Virus record (IMG/VR): IMGVR_UViG_3300027816_003347
Span: 1-55,415 of that record
DNA length: 55,415 nt
Strand: one strand, 5' to 3'
Source: a virus
Positions 8,981-18,158 of this stretch are shown here, one piece after another (the stretch's first letter is position 1; each line of letters opens with the position of its first letter). The position numbers and the translations under genes are program-made. The notes under the pieces are model-generated. The model was not told the DNA's origin. It was given only the letters and a program-made list of their open reading frames with translations, and did no database searches.

Positions 8981-10731
8981 TTAATATACATGTTAGCATA
9001 TACATTGTTATTTGTTTCAGAATATAGAAATCTACCATCTTCATACACATCAATTTTTTCTAAACCATCTTTTGGAATATAGTATGACCAACTATGTTTT
9101 CCACTAACAGATTGATTAAATGTTTGTTCAGTTCCGTCATTAAAATATGATATAACAACTCTATTTTTTGGTGTATCTGTATAGTTGTAAGATACAACAG
9201 CCAAATAGTTTGTTAATGTTTTTACACTATCAATATTTCTATATACTTTATATATTCTTGTTGAACAACCTTCATACTTGGGGGATATGTTACTAATTGA
9301 AGTCTCAGTATTCCATAAGGTACCTTCAAAATCAATTGTTTGTTGGTCACCAGTTTTTCTTAAAATGTGTGAGTCAATATCATTATCAATAATATTCTGA
9401 TACAAATATTCTTCGGCAATTTTAAAATCTAAATTACCAAACCTATCCATTAAATAATTTACATAATCTTGTTCACATGTAATTCGTTTAATGATTTGTA
9501 AAAAATACTCAATCTCACAGTAAAAATAGTGAAACGAAACATCTTTTCTTGAGTCATTTTCATTAAAATAAAACAATCCTTTTTTACCATTGTCGTGACA
9601 CAATGATGGTACGGTATTTATGTAATCCCAAGATGACTCTGAAAGTTTATCATCAACTTCTAATCTTTGAAAGTGGGTATAACCTAATGACTTTGCAAAT
9701 ATTAAAGAATTGAATAGATTAACTAATACAGGTAGACCATGTCTTTGTAAACCTGGCATAACATCAAAAATATCAATATCATCTCTCAAATGATATAAAG
9801 TCACATTACTAACATTTGTATAATCATTTTCAAACAATTTATTATTTGAGTCGTATAAGTAATAGTTTGTTTTGGATAAAATTTCAGGTTTAATAATTGT
9901 GTTAGATACTAATAAAGTATCTTGATTATTTCCTTTTAAAATATCCAAAAATTGTGATAATTTAACTTCAACTTCTTTGTTATGAACAAAAGAATCTATG
10001 ATTGTAATTGTTTTATTTTTCATTTGATTGTGTCTGTTATATAGGTAATCTCTTACGTATTTATGTGTTTGTTTTTTTTCTTCAGGTGAAAGTGATGTTA
10101 AAACACCTTGACCATGTTCTCTGTATATACCACCAACCCATTCATCACCACGTATCTTACCTCTTAATGATAACTCATAATTGACAGGATAATCTAAATA
10201 AGGTAATGACATCATGTATGGTTTAATTAAATCTTTGTAATTTCTAAACATTCTTCCAAAAGATACGTAATTCTCTACAAATAAGTCTTCTGTTGTTATG
10301 TCTTTAATTGGACTACATAACCATGTATTAGTTTTGTTGGGGGTATAAATACCATTAGTGTATAACCAATAACCTGTACAATGCATTGAATAGTCAGGGT
10401 TTGCATCTAAAAAATCAACTTGTTTTTGTAATTTATACTCATTAAAAAAATAATCATCTCCATCTAAATAGGCGATATATTCACCTTGTGCTTGCGATAA
10501 TAAAAATGGTATGTTTTTATGAAAACCTAAATTTTCAGTTGCACGAAAATGTTTTAAATTGGGATAAAAATTAGTTAATCGCTCAATAATTTGCTCTGAA
10601 CCATCTTGAGAAAAATCATCTCTAACTAATACCTCAAACTCAAAACTTGTTTTTTGCCATAAAGCGGACAATAACGCTTGTTCTAAATAATTCGCAAATT
10701 TATAAGCGGGTACTATAACACTTACTTTCAT
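8977..10731 (-). CDS. Two-domain GT2 glycosyltransferase
   Basis: A 584-residue protein. Residues 1 to about 230 are a canonical GT2 domain: MKVSVIVPAYKFANYLEQAL, then VLVRDDFSQDGS, then YIAYLDGDDYF with the DxD metal motif. The middle region, about 235-440, looks like a second degenerate GT-A-like domain (ITIIDSFVHNKEVE, SLGYTHFQRLEVDD). The last roughly 110 residues are beta-rich with an extended polar composition and may be another copy of an accessory sandwich domain. The expected role is sugar chain extension. It overlaps neighbours by 4 bases on each side. Donor specificity cannot be inferred. Confidence 0.85.
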   Translation of the reverse strand: MKVSVIVPAYKFANYLEQALLSALWQKTSFEFEVLVRDDFSQDGSEQIIERLTNFYPNLKHFRATENLGFHKNIPFLLSQAQGEYIAYLDGDDYFFNEYKLQKQVDFLDANPDYSMHCTGYWLYTNGIYTPNKTNTWLCSPIKDITTEDLFVENYVSFGRMFRNYKDLIKPYMMSLPYLDYPVNYELSLRGKIRGDEWVGGIYREHGQGVLTSLSPEEKKQTHKYVRDYLYNRHNQMKNKTITIIDSFVHNKEVEVKLSQFLDILKGNNQDTLLVSNTIIKPEILSKTNYYLYDSNNKLFENDYTNVSNVTLYHLRDDIDIFDVMPGLQRHGLPVLVNLFNSLIFAKSLGYTHFQRLEVDDKLSESSWDYINTVPSLCHDNGKKGLFYFNENDSRKDVSFHYFYCEIEYFLQIIKRITCEQDYVNYLMDRFGNLDFKIAEEYLYQNIIDNDIDSHILRKTGDQQTIDFEGTLWNTETSISNISPKYEGCSTRIYKVYRNIDSVKTLTNYLAVVSYNYTDTPKNRVVISYFNDGTEQTFNQSVSGKHSWSYYIPKDGLEKIDVYEDGRFLYSETNNNVYANMYIK

Positions 10732-11300
10732 AACATTCTTGTATTTGCTCCAACGTAAATTCCTTCTTTATTAATGTTTTTAACAATACCAGTGTTTAAA
10801 CCTATTGTTACATTATCAACAACTGATAATTTTTCTTTAATTGATGAATTAGTTCCTAAATAAACTTTATCACCTATTGTGACATTTCCTGAAACAATAG
10901 AACCTGGCATTGCACTAAAATAATCACCAATGATACAATCATGACCAATATGGTTACTACGATTTAATAATGTGTGTGAACCTAATTTAATATTAGTTGT
11001 TAATATTGAATAAGCACCAATAAAACTACCATCACCAATTTCTACATCATCCATGATAATAGCTGTGGGATGTATGAATGTAAAATATTTTGTGTTTTTT
11101 GGTAATCTTTGTATTATATCGTATCTATCTTTAGAGTTTGCAACTGCAACCATTACAACATGTTTATCAGGTTGTAATGAAGATAATGGTAATGTATCTG
11201 AGTTAACATATTCGTCATCAACAAATCTTTTTAATTTAACACCCATTTGTGACATAACTTCACGAGCGTGACCACCATTACCAACTAAAACTTTAATCAT
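10728..11300 (-). CDS. PglD/NeuD-family sugar O/N-acyltransferase
   Basis: A 190-residue left-handed beta-helix acyltransferase. The N-terminal 70 residues form the small Rossmann-like sugar-binding domain (MIKVLVGNGGHAREVMSQM). The rest carries hexapeptide repeats such as VEIGDGSFIGAYS and VTIGDKVYLGTNS. H120 in NHIGHDC corresponds to the catalytic base of PglD-type enzymes. These transfer an acetyl group from acetyl-CoA to the amino group of a UDP- or dTDP-amino-sugar or to a hydroxyl of sialic acids. The neighbouring DegT-like gene, overlapping by 4 bases, would supply the amino group, so the two look like an amino-sugar acetylation pair. Confidence 0.87.
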   Translation of the reverse strand: MIKVLVGNGGHAREVMSQMGVKLKRFVDDEYVNSDTLPLSSLQPDKHVVMVAVANSKDRYDIIQRLPKNTKYFTFIHPTAIIMDDVEIGDGSFIGAYSILTTNIKLGSHTLLNRSNHIGHDCIIGDYFSAMPGSIVSGNVTIGDKVYLGTNSSIKEKLSVVDNVTIGLNTGIVKNINKEGIYVGANTRML

Positions 11301-11941
11301 TGTTTATAAATTTCAAATTTTGATAAATCAGGATATGGTAATTCTAAATCATTATTTTGTTTTTTAGTACCATCAATATTATAGAATTGATTCATTAGTA
11401 GTAAACCACGTGTTGCTAACTCAGGCATCATATAAAAGTTCCAACCTAACATATCCAAGTTATCATCATGATATGAACATTCACGTCTACCACTATATCT
11501 TGCTCGTTTAAACCAGTGATACGCATCTAAACTATCTGTTAGTATTGCACCACCTTTACTTAGTTTAAAGTGTTTATATGGTCCTGTAAATGAAATACAC
11601 ATGTGACTATTTGGTTTATACATGTCAGCAGTAAATGACAATGCTGAATCCCAAACATTTGAACCAATTAATTGATAAGAACCTTTAATTGTTTTTCCAT
11701 CAACAGGTATAAAATCAACTTTTAATCCTGCGTGTATTATTTCACAAGGAACTGAAGGATATGTTCTATTTGGTATTGATATTTTTTCACTTTGAATTGA
11801 TTTGGTTATATTTTTTTCATAATACAATGCTAAAAATAATGCGTTACTCATGTTATCTAATGTAACAACATAAGGTGCTCCAGTATATCTACCAAGTTCT
11901 TTTTCAAAGTCATCTGTTATTTTATAAACTCCGTTTGCCAT
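11297..11941 (-). CDS. Compact DegT/DnrJ/EryC1-like sugar aminotransferase
   Basis: A 214-residue protein resembling the PLP-dependent DegT/DnrJ/EryC1/StrS family but far shorter than the usual 360-400 residues. Recognisable parts are YVVTLDNMSNALFLALYY near the N-terminus (cofactor-binding segment), IPNRTYPSVPCEIIHAGLK, and ISFTGPYKHFKLSKGGAILT. In the last of these, K123 sits the same distance before the Gly-Gly as the PLP lysine in normal members. The C-terminal domain is largely missing, yet the gene is intact and overlaps its neighbours properly, so this looks like a streamlined version and not a decayed gene. The expected substrate is a nucleotide-linked keto-sugar. No dehydratase is seen here, so the host would provide it. 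Confidence 0.72.
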   Translation of the reverse strand: MANGVYKITDDFEKELGRYTGAPYVVTLDNMSNALFLALYYEKNITKSIQSEKISIPNRTYPSVPCEIIHAGLKVDFIPVDGKTIKGSYQLIGSNVWDSALSFTADMYKPNSHMCISFTGPYKHFKLSKGGAILTDSLDAYHWFKRARYSGRRECSYHDDNLDMLGWNFYMMPELATRGLLLMNQFYNIDGTKKQNNDLELPYPDLSKFEIYKQ

Positions 11942-11943
11942 AT

Positions 11944-12786
11944 TTAATTTTTAATTGCTAATGTTGAAATATCGTAATTAAATAGTTCATACCCTAAAGA
12001 TAATAAAAAATTATTTACCTCATCATTATCTTCATCAGTAATATTTGAGTTTTCAAAAATAATAAAATCAGATAACAGATGGGTATTATTTTTTAACGAT
12101 AAAATTAATTTAGCGTCTAACCCCTCAACATCTAAGTGCATCCAAAAAGGTTTAGTATCAAAATTATTTATAATTAAATCTTTTAACGATATTGATGTTT
12201 TTCTTGTTTCAACAATATCTGTAATATTAAATTTTTCAAAATGATTAATATCTGTTGAATTAAAATAACCTGATTCACTTTCATAGAAAGAAACTTCATC
12301 CCCATTTGGTGTTATTAAAGACTGAATTAGTTTAACGTTGTTAATTGATTTATAATTGTTTATTAAACCATTAAATTGTTTATCAGACGCTTCAACAAGA
12401 ATTGCGTTTGTGTGTCCTTCTTTAACAGATTGTACCCATTCACCATATTCACCATCATGTGTTCCTATAGCCAAACCAACATTATTAGGGTTTGATGAAC
12501 AATATGTTAAGAATATTTGGTGTAAAAAATCTTGTTTATTTGGTATGAACCTTTCCTCAAAAATAGTTTTACCTGATTTAGTGGTTACAGTAATATTCTT
12601 AAAATTAAAATCGTTGTAATCTACAAACCAATTGTCATTTGCGGTTGATTTCCAAACAATTTCGTCATTAATGTATTTTGAAAAATACACATTTAATGGA
12701 AATTCATCATCATTTATTACTTTAGAAACACCGTGAGTTCTAAAAGTAACCTTATTGTTAACACTATTTAATGAAAAAATATTCAT
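11944..12786 (-). CDS. FkbM-family methyltransferase with N-terminal accessory module
   Basis: A 280-residue protein. Residues about 10-85 form a beta-rich module with the NWFV signature (DNWFVDY) shared with other operon members. From about 90 it is an FkbM-type SAM methyltransferase: NVGLAIGTHDGEYGEWV replaces the usual glycine-rich motif I, AILVEASDKQF is the acidic loop, and MHLDVEGLDAKLI is the FkbM signature. The expected role is O-methylation of a sugar hydroxyl. Motif I is divergent (GTHDGE in place of GANxG), so activity is probable but not certain. It is 2 bases from the DegT-like gene and 1 base overlapping the GT4-FkbM fusion. Confidence 0.8.
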   Translation of the reverse strand: MNIFSLNSVNNKVTFRTHGVSKVINDDEFPLNVYFSKYINDEIVWKSTANDNWFVDYNDFNFKNITVTTKSGKTIFEERFIPNKQDFLHQIFLTYCSSNPNNVGLAIGTHDGEYGEWVQSVKEGHTNAILVEASDKQFNGLINNYKSINNVKLIQSLITPNGDEVSFYESESGYFNSTDINHFEKFNITDIVETRKTSISLKDLIINNFDTKPFWMHLDVEGLDAKLILSLKNNTHLLSDFIIFENSNITDEDNDEVNNFLLSLGYELFNYDISTLAIKN

Positions 12787-14747
12787 TATTTTTTTCTTTT
12801 AGTGATTAAAACACCGTGAGGTTCATTAACACTAACCCTATCTTTACGAGTCATATGTAGTGTGAATAATTCACATTCAAATCCAAATTTAGTTAACTTA
12901 TCCACCATTGGTATCAATTCACCATTATTATTACCATGAAACTCAATAATAAACTTTTCAATCATATTCATTTGTTCATCAGTTAATGATTCAATTAACT
13001 CATATTCACCACCCTCAATATCACATTTAAATAATGAAATATTTGTTAAATTATTTTCGTTAACAATCTCATCAAATGTTATGGTTTCTAAGTCCATAGT
13101 TGAATCTAAATCACTGTACGATGGATTTGAGTTATCAAAAGTATGAGTACCAATTGTTGAATTTTTTGTTGAGTAATGAAACTTTATGTTTTGTTTCTTA
13201 CCTGTTAAAGGTGCTAAATAGACCGGTGATTTTTCATAATCAGAACCTAAAACTGTTTTAATATTTTTATCCAATAAAGGATTCGCTTCAACTAAAATAA
13301 CTTTTTTAGCGTCTTTAGCGTACATGTACTTAGCAAATAAACCAATATTAGCACCAACATCAATTACCGTATCCATATCATTTAGGTTAAAACTACCGTA
13401 AATGTCATCACTAAAGAATTCTATATAATTCCTGAATGAACAATCAAATGGTTCAAAATTTACTTTAGGTAATCTTGGAAAAATATCATTTACAACAATT
13501 TCGTGACTGTATTTTAAATTGTCATTTTGGTCATAAAAATCAAGTGAGAAACCTCTAAAAGTTGCCAATTGATGGAACTTTATGATATGTTGAGGTATTG
13601 GTATTACAAACCAACCCAAAGGTGAGTCGGCTTTAAAATTCATCCAATACATTGGTGCTCCCGATGTTAAACATTTGAACGATACTTTATAATCAATTGG
13701 GTCGTAACCACTGTAAAAAATATTGATTTTGTTTTCATCTTTTTCGTAGCTGATGTGCATTAAGTTTTGTAAATTATCCATGTTAAATTTTTTAAGTAGT
13801 AAGTTTGTATCCTGGTTTATATCTCCAGTAAGATATGTGATGTTATCATAAATGTCATATTTACCACAGTAAACATCTAAATTAAACATCATCATTGGCA
13901 TTTTATATTCCAACGCTTCTTTAATTGCAATTGGATTTAATTCTTTATTATTTCGGTCACCTTTTGATGCGAAGAAGAATAAATCAGCCGCTTGTAAAAA
14001 GTTATAGACATCATGTCTTTCACCCCAAACAATACAGTTATCAGGTTTGTTATTCATTAAAGGTTCCCAATAATCTTTAAAATTACCAGCTTGATTACCT
14101 AAGAAGTGAAATCTAAATTTATGACCTTGTAATTTACGAGCAATTTCAAACAAATAACCCTGATTTTTTCTTTGGGTAAATAAACCAACATTTACAATGT
14201 GTATACAATCTTTTTCAAGACCGAGTAATTCTTTATATTTTTCTTGGTCTCTTGATTTGAAATCAACAGGGTATTCAATAACTTCGTATGGTATATCATA
14301 TACTGAATATCTGAAAGCGTTAAAAGGACTAACAAATAAAAATTTATCAGGAAACCATCTTTTATTTTGAACAGGAAATGATGAATCGTGCGTAGTTTCA
14401 AATACTTTATATTTTCTTTGTTTGTTATAAACAACCGCAGTTATTTCATCCTCTAAAAAATATTCAGGAAATTCTTCTAAACATACTAAATCAGGGTCAA
14501 ACGATGTTAGTAATTCAGTGAAGTGTTCTTTTCTTCTACTATCATCTAATGTAATCAATTTGTCTTCACCAATAAGTTCCAATACTCTATTTCTTTGTAC
14601 ATTAAATAACCACGCATGATTATGGTGTTCAACACATAAAATATCATATTCATCTTTTAATAAAGAAATTTTATTTACCAATACTTGAGGTAATCCACCT
14701 GTTGATAAGTGAGGTGTAAAAAATAATAGTTTTTCCTTGTTATTCAT
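12786..14747 (-). CDS. GT4 glycosyltransferase fused to FkbM methyltransferase
   Basis: A 653-residue bifunctional protein. Residues 1 to about 320 are a GT-B GT4-like transferase: LLFFTPHLSTGGLPQVL start, VNVGLFTQRKNQGYLFEIA as the nucleotide-binding entry, and a SKGDRNNKELNPIAIKEALE donor-site helix. Residues about 335-430 form the beta-rich accessory module (LGWFVIP signature). Residues about 450-653 are an FkbM methyltransferase: DTVIDVGANIGLFAKYM motif I, VILVEANP, and FKCDIEGGEYELIESL. The expected role is adding a sugar and methylating it or its neighbour. Capping by methylation often ends chain growth. It shares single-base stop/start junctions with both neighbours. Confidence 0.86.
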   Translation of the reverse strand: MNNKEKLLFFTPHLSTGGLPQVLVNKISLLKDEYDILCVEHHNHAWLFNVQRNRVLELIGEDKLITLDDSRRKEHFTELLTSFDPDLVCLEEFPEYFLEDEITAVVYNKQRKYKVFETTHDSSFPVQNKRWFPDKFLFVSPFNAFRYSVYDIPYEVIEYPVDFKSRDQEKYKELLGLEKDCIHIVNVGLFTQRKNQGYLFEIARKLQGHKFRFHFLGNQAGNFKDYWEPLMNNKPDNCIVWGERHDVYNFLQAADLFFFASKGDRNNKELNPIAIKEALEYKMPMMMFNLDVYCGKYDIYDNITYLTGDINQDTNLLLKKFNMDNLQNLMHISYEKDENKINIFYSGYDPIDYKVSFKCLTSGAPMYWMNFKADSPLGWFVIPIPQHIIKFHQLATFRGFSLDFYDQNDNLKYSHEIVVNDIFPRLPKVNFEPFDCSFRNYIEFFSDDIYGSFNLNDMDTVIDVGANIGLFAKYMYAKDAKKVILVEANPLLDKNIKTVLGSDYEKSPVYLAPLTGKKQNIKFHYSTKNSTIGTHTFDNSNPSYSDLDSTMDLETITFDEIVNENNLTNISLFKCDIEGGEYELIESLTDEQMNMIEKFIIEFHGNNNGELIPMVDKLTKFGFECELFTLHMTRKDRVSVNEPHGVLITKRKK

Positions 14748-16330
14748 TATAGCTTACTAAAAATAAAATGTTCTGTAGCAATATAATCAACACAACCTTC
14801 AAGTAAATGTTTTATAACTTGACTTGGGTAGTTATTGATTGGTTCCCCGTGAGCATTAAATGATGTGTTTAATACAACAGGAATATCGGATAACTTATAG
14901 TATTCTGATATGATACTATGAAAATTTGGGTTATTATTTTTATCAACAGCTTGAGGTCTTGCAGTTTTATCCTTTGGATGAATAACTGCTGGAATCTTAT
15001 CAACCCATTCTTTTCTGGTGTCATAACACAATGTCATAAATTCTGCTGCGTATAGTGACCTATCTGCGTGAAAGATAGTATTAATATGTTCTTTTAACAC
15101 ACTTGGTGCAAATGGCATAATTTCATTACGTCTTAATTTTTTATTTAACAATACGTGTGTTTTGGTGTCGGTAGGTCTAGTAACAATACTTCTATTACCT
15201 AACGCTCTTGGACCATACTCTGTTTTACCATAAAATAAACCAACAACTTTTCCTTCATCTATTAATTCGGCAACTCTACTATGTGAAGAAGGTTCAAAAT
15301 AAATTTGACCTGGATAGTTATTTATTTCTGACATCCAATCGTCACCATTAAATTCTGAACCAAAAAATACATTATCTAATTTAAGTGGTAATAACAATTC
15401 ACCAAGTTCATTTGCTTTACACAACGCAGCACCGGTAGACAAACCACCATCACCCATTGAAGGGTGTATGTAAATCTCCTCAAAGAAATTAAAACTATTG
15501 ATGGATTGATTTAATTTTACGTTAGCAAATAAACCACCATTAAATGTTACTTTATTATAATCAGGATATCTGGATTTCAAATCTCTAAGATATTGCCACA
15601 TTAATTCTTCGGTGTGTTTTTCTAAACAAAATGCTAAGTCATTTCTATTTTCTTCAGAATCAAAATAACCTGAATTTTTTAATTTATCAACAAAAATAAA
15701 ATCAAACAATGTTTCAGAATTTGATGGTCCAAATGTTAAGTCACCATTATATTTTATAATGTGTTTAAGATAGTTGTACAACATTTCATTGTATTTACCA
15801 TGAGATGCCATACCAACGACTTTACCTTCATCTTTAAACATCTGCCAACCAAGTAATACGGTTACTCTTCCCCACAAACCAGCTAATGATGTGGTTGTTG
15901 GAACGTTTTGTGAACTAACAACTTCATAGTCACCATTGTCACATAAGTAAACTTTTCCTCTACTTCTATTACCTTGACCATCATGACTCACAGCCAATAC
16001 TTTACCCTCAAATCCTGATGTAAAATATGCTCCTAAAGCATGACATTTATGGTGTGAATAACTAGTTGTTTTATCAATTAAACATATGTTATCATCTTCA
16101 ATCTTATAGTGTTTTGGTAATGCAAAAGCAACATGGTCACAATTTTCCAATGTAACACCAAAGTTCTTTTCAATGAACTCTAAACCTTTAATTGGGTGTG
16201 CCCAATAACTATGTATTGCTTTAATACCTGTTAATTTTTCTTCTTCAATAGCACAAACTAATTTACCATCAATTACTAATGCAACTGATGAATCGTGACC
16301 TCCGTGATGTATTCCTATAATTGTACTCAT
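14747..16330 (-). CDS. Carbamoyltransferase, NodU/CmcH/TobZ family
   Basis: A 527-residue O-carbamoyltransferase. The N-terminal Kae1-like domain begins IIGIHHGGHDSSVALV and contains HHKCHALGAY, the histidine-rich metal-binding segment, and LAVSHDGQGNRS. The C-terminal YrdC-like domain holds EYGPRALGNRSIVTRP and VVLNTSFNAHGEPI. This is the normal two-domain order and near-normal length. Family members form carbamoyl adenylate from carbamoyl phosphate and ATP and transfer the carbamoyl group to a sugar hydroxyl. In this operon the acceptor is presumably the heptose-containing or amino-sugar glycan. Neighbouring genes overlap by 1 and 4 bases. Confidence 0.93.
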   Translation of the reverse strand: MSTIIGIHHGGHDSSVALVIDGKLVCAIEEEKLTGIKAIHSYWAHPIKGLEFIEKNFGVTLENCDHVAFALPKHYKIEDDNICLIDKTTSYSHHKCHALGAYFTSGFEGKVLAVSHDGQGNRSRGKVYLCDNGDYEVVSSQNVPTTTSLAGLWGRVTVLLGWQMFKDEGKVVGMASHGKYNEMLYNYLKHIIKYNGDLTFGPSNSETLFDFIFVDKLKNSGYFDSEENRNDLAFCLEKHTEELMWQYLRDLKSRYPDYNKVTFNGGLFANVKLNQSINSFNFFEEIYIHPSMGDGGLSTGAALCKANELGELLLPLKLDNVFFGSEFNGDDWMSEINNYPGQIYFEPSSHSRVAELIDEGKVVGLFYGKTEYGPRALGNRSIVTRPTDTKTHVLLNKKLRRNEIMPFAPSVLKEHINTIFHADRSLYAAEFMTLCYDTRKEWVDKIPAVIHPKDKTARPQAVDKNNNPNFHSIISEYYKLSDIPVVLNTSFNAHGEPINNYPSQVIKHLLEGCVDYIATEHFIFSKL

Positions 16331-16971
16331 AAATTCATTATATCGTTAAAAAGTTCTCTTGAGTTAAATGGTAACCAGTTATTTTTATGTTCTGATGATA
16401 CGTTTGGTTTTGTATGGTTACTACAAAATAAAAAACCACTTCCCCATTCACCTAAAGATTCTCGTTTAATGTTAAACCTACCAATTTTAAATCTTGAATA
16501 GTATTTTGTATTTAATCTACTAATGTCGGTTAAAGGTAAGAATGTTATTTTAGAATCAACATATTGTTGTGATAATCTGTCTGAAAATTTTGAATATATT
16601 GTAAGATTTGTTCTTACTTTATCTCGATAATCAATTGATTGTTCTGCCCACGTACATGACTCTTTATATGAGTCAGTATCAAATGTTAAGGCTACTTCTT
16701 TATCTGATTCATTAAATGTATGTTGAGTAACTAATACTGGATAGTTATTTTTCCAACCCCAAATTTTAACTCTCCACTGATTTCTAAATTTTTTACCTAA
16801 ATGTACAAACCAATTTTCGGGGGACATTATGTTATGATTGACCAACGCCCAATCATTTCCGTAATTTTCATAAACCTCAACAAGATACCTGTGACTCCAA
16901 GTATCCCATATGTTAATAAAAACACCGTCAACAAAGTTTATAGTACAATTTATATTATTAAAATCCGTCAT
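16327..16971 (-). CDS. Stand-alone accessory-domain protein of the glycosylation operon
   Basis: A 214-residue protein of unknown function. Residues about 5-90 (CTINFVDGVFINIW, then ENWFVHL, then WRVKIWGW) resemble the beta-rich module that precedes the catalytic domains of the two TibC-like proteins and of the FkbM and SGNH proteins here. The remainder contains no recognised catalytic motif. It is followed directly by the TibC-like gene in transcription order reversed (4-base overlap), so it may bind the acceptor or scaffold the multi-enzyme complex. I cannot assign a reaction. The start at 16971 matches the overlap rule of the operon. Confidence 0.68.
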   Translation of the reverse strand: MTDFNNINCTINFVDGVFINIWDTWSHRYLVEVYENYGNDWALVNHNIMSPENWFVHLGKKFRNQWRVKIWGWKNNYPVLVTQHTFNESDKEVALTFDTDSYKESCTWAEQSIDYRDKVRTNLTIYSKFSDRLSQQYVDSKITFLPLTDISRLNTKYYSRFKIGRFNIKRESLGEWGSGFLFCSNHTKPNVSSEHKNNWLPFNSRELFNDIMNL

Positions 16972-18158
16972 ATTAAATTATTTTCTTTTATTTTATCAAT
17001 TACCATTTTTGGTGATATTTTTCTTGAACACTCCCAGTTTTTATTTTCGGGACATAATGTTTTTTCAAACACAGTAAATTTATCGGCATGTTTTTCAGAG
17101 TTCCAACAACCATGACAAACATCTTCATTGATTACTCTTATACAATCTTCAGTAAATTCATTGGTTGCTTTTGTCACACCAGAAATCATAACTACTTTTC
17201 TACCACATGCCCATGCTAACCAAGCAAGACCTGAACTCACACCAATAAAAAACTCACAATGATGTAGATACCACATACGGTCAGTTAATGGTAAATTACC
17301 ATTTCTTTTTGTAACTTTTTTTAAGTCAGTTTTTTCTTTTGAAATTGAAACCACCTCATAACCTAATGAAGTTAATTCATTTACTAAAGTTTGCCAACCA
17401 ACTTTATTATTCCATTGTTTAATTTCACCTGACGCAAATTCAGAAATACAGACATATTTTTTTTGAATTGGTCTTTCATTATTTTCACAAATTAAATGAG
17501 GTCTCATCTCTTTTAATTCTAAACCAAGTACTGATGGTGCAAAATGTTGAAGAGGGATTAATGATGGATGATACGGTGATTCATTTTTTTTCCAATATGT
17601 TAAGTCATCAAAATGAAGATATTTTTTCTTAAATAATAACTTACGTAAATTGATATGTTCTTCATTTGGAATGCCGTATGATATTTTATAAGTTGCGTAA
17701 AATTTAGAATCATTAAATTCGTAAGTATCACCACGAACAATTGTAAAATCACTATAAGATTTTTCAAATATTGAAGGAATAAAAGTTTGGAATGTAATAT
17801 TACAATTATGAATTTTACCAAATTCTTTAACATATTCAACCCAAGCCAAATTATCACCAATTGGTGTGTTTGTAATTGCGATTAATACATCTTTATCTTT
17901 TAAATCTAAAACTTCCTCATGAATAATTCCCAAACCATTTTTCATAACAACCACTTTCCATTCAACATAATAATTGATTGCGGTTTTTGTCCAATAATTT
18001 GGTTTTAAAGTGTCTGAATGTAAAAGTTTATTTGTTTTATTATCTAAGAATAAAACTTCATAAGTTTCATCTTCAGGATATTCCTTATCGGGAACACCAA
18101 CAATCTCAACTTTGGCGCCAAGATGAAAATCTACTTTTATTTTAATTTCCTGTTCCAT
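16968..18158 (-). CDS. TibC/Aah-type protein O-heptosyltransferase
   Basis: A 396-residue protein close in size and layout to autotransporter heptosyltransferases. Residues 1-95 are a beta-rich N-terminal module (IKVDFHLGAKVEIVG, NYWTKT, WKVVVMK). Residues about 100-330 are a GT9-like catalytic region with TPIGDNLAWVEYVKEFG and SSGLAWLAWACGRKVVMIS. The C-terminus carries C348, C351, C369 and C377, matching the iron-finger cysteines of TibC. Known members transfer D-glycero-D-manno-heptose from ADP-heptose to serines of beta-helical autotransporters. Here the acceptor is probably a phage protein, because the gene is co-transcribed with a heptose epimerase and lies beside fibre genes. The same architecture recurs in the C-terminal half of the 701-residue fusion at 4548. 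Confidence 0.85.
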   Translation of the reverse strand: MEQEIKIKVDFHLGAKVEIVGVPDKEYPEDETYEVLFLDNKTNKLLHSDTLKPNYWTKTAINYYVEWKVVVMKNGLGIIHEEVLDLKDKDVLIAITNTPIGDNLAWVEYVKEFGKIHNCNITFQTFIPSIFEKSYSDFTIVRGDTYEFNDSKFYATYKISYGIPNEEHINLRKLLFKKKYLHFDDLTYWKKNESPYHPSLIPLQHFAPSVLGLELKEMRPHLICENNERPIQKKYVCISEFASGEIKQWNNKVGWQTLVNELTSLGYEVVSISKEKTDLKKVTKRNGNLPLTDRMWYLHHCEFFIGVSSGLAWLAWACGRKVVMISGVTKATNEFTEDCIRVINEDVCHGCWNSEKHADKFTVFEKTLCPENKNWECSRKISPKMVIDKIKENNLI

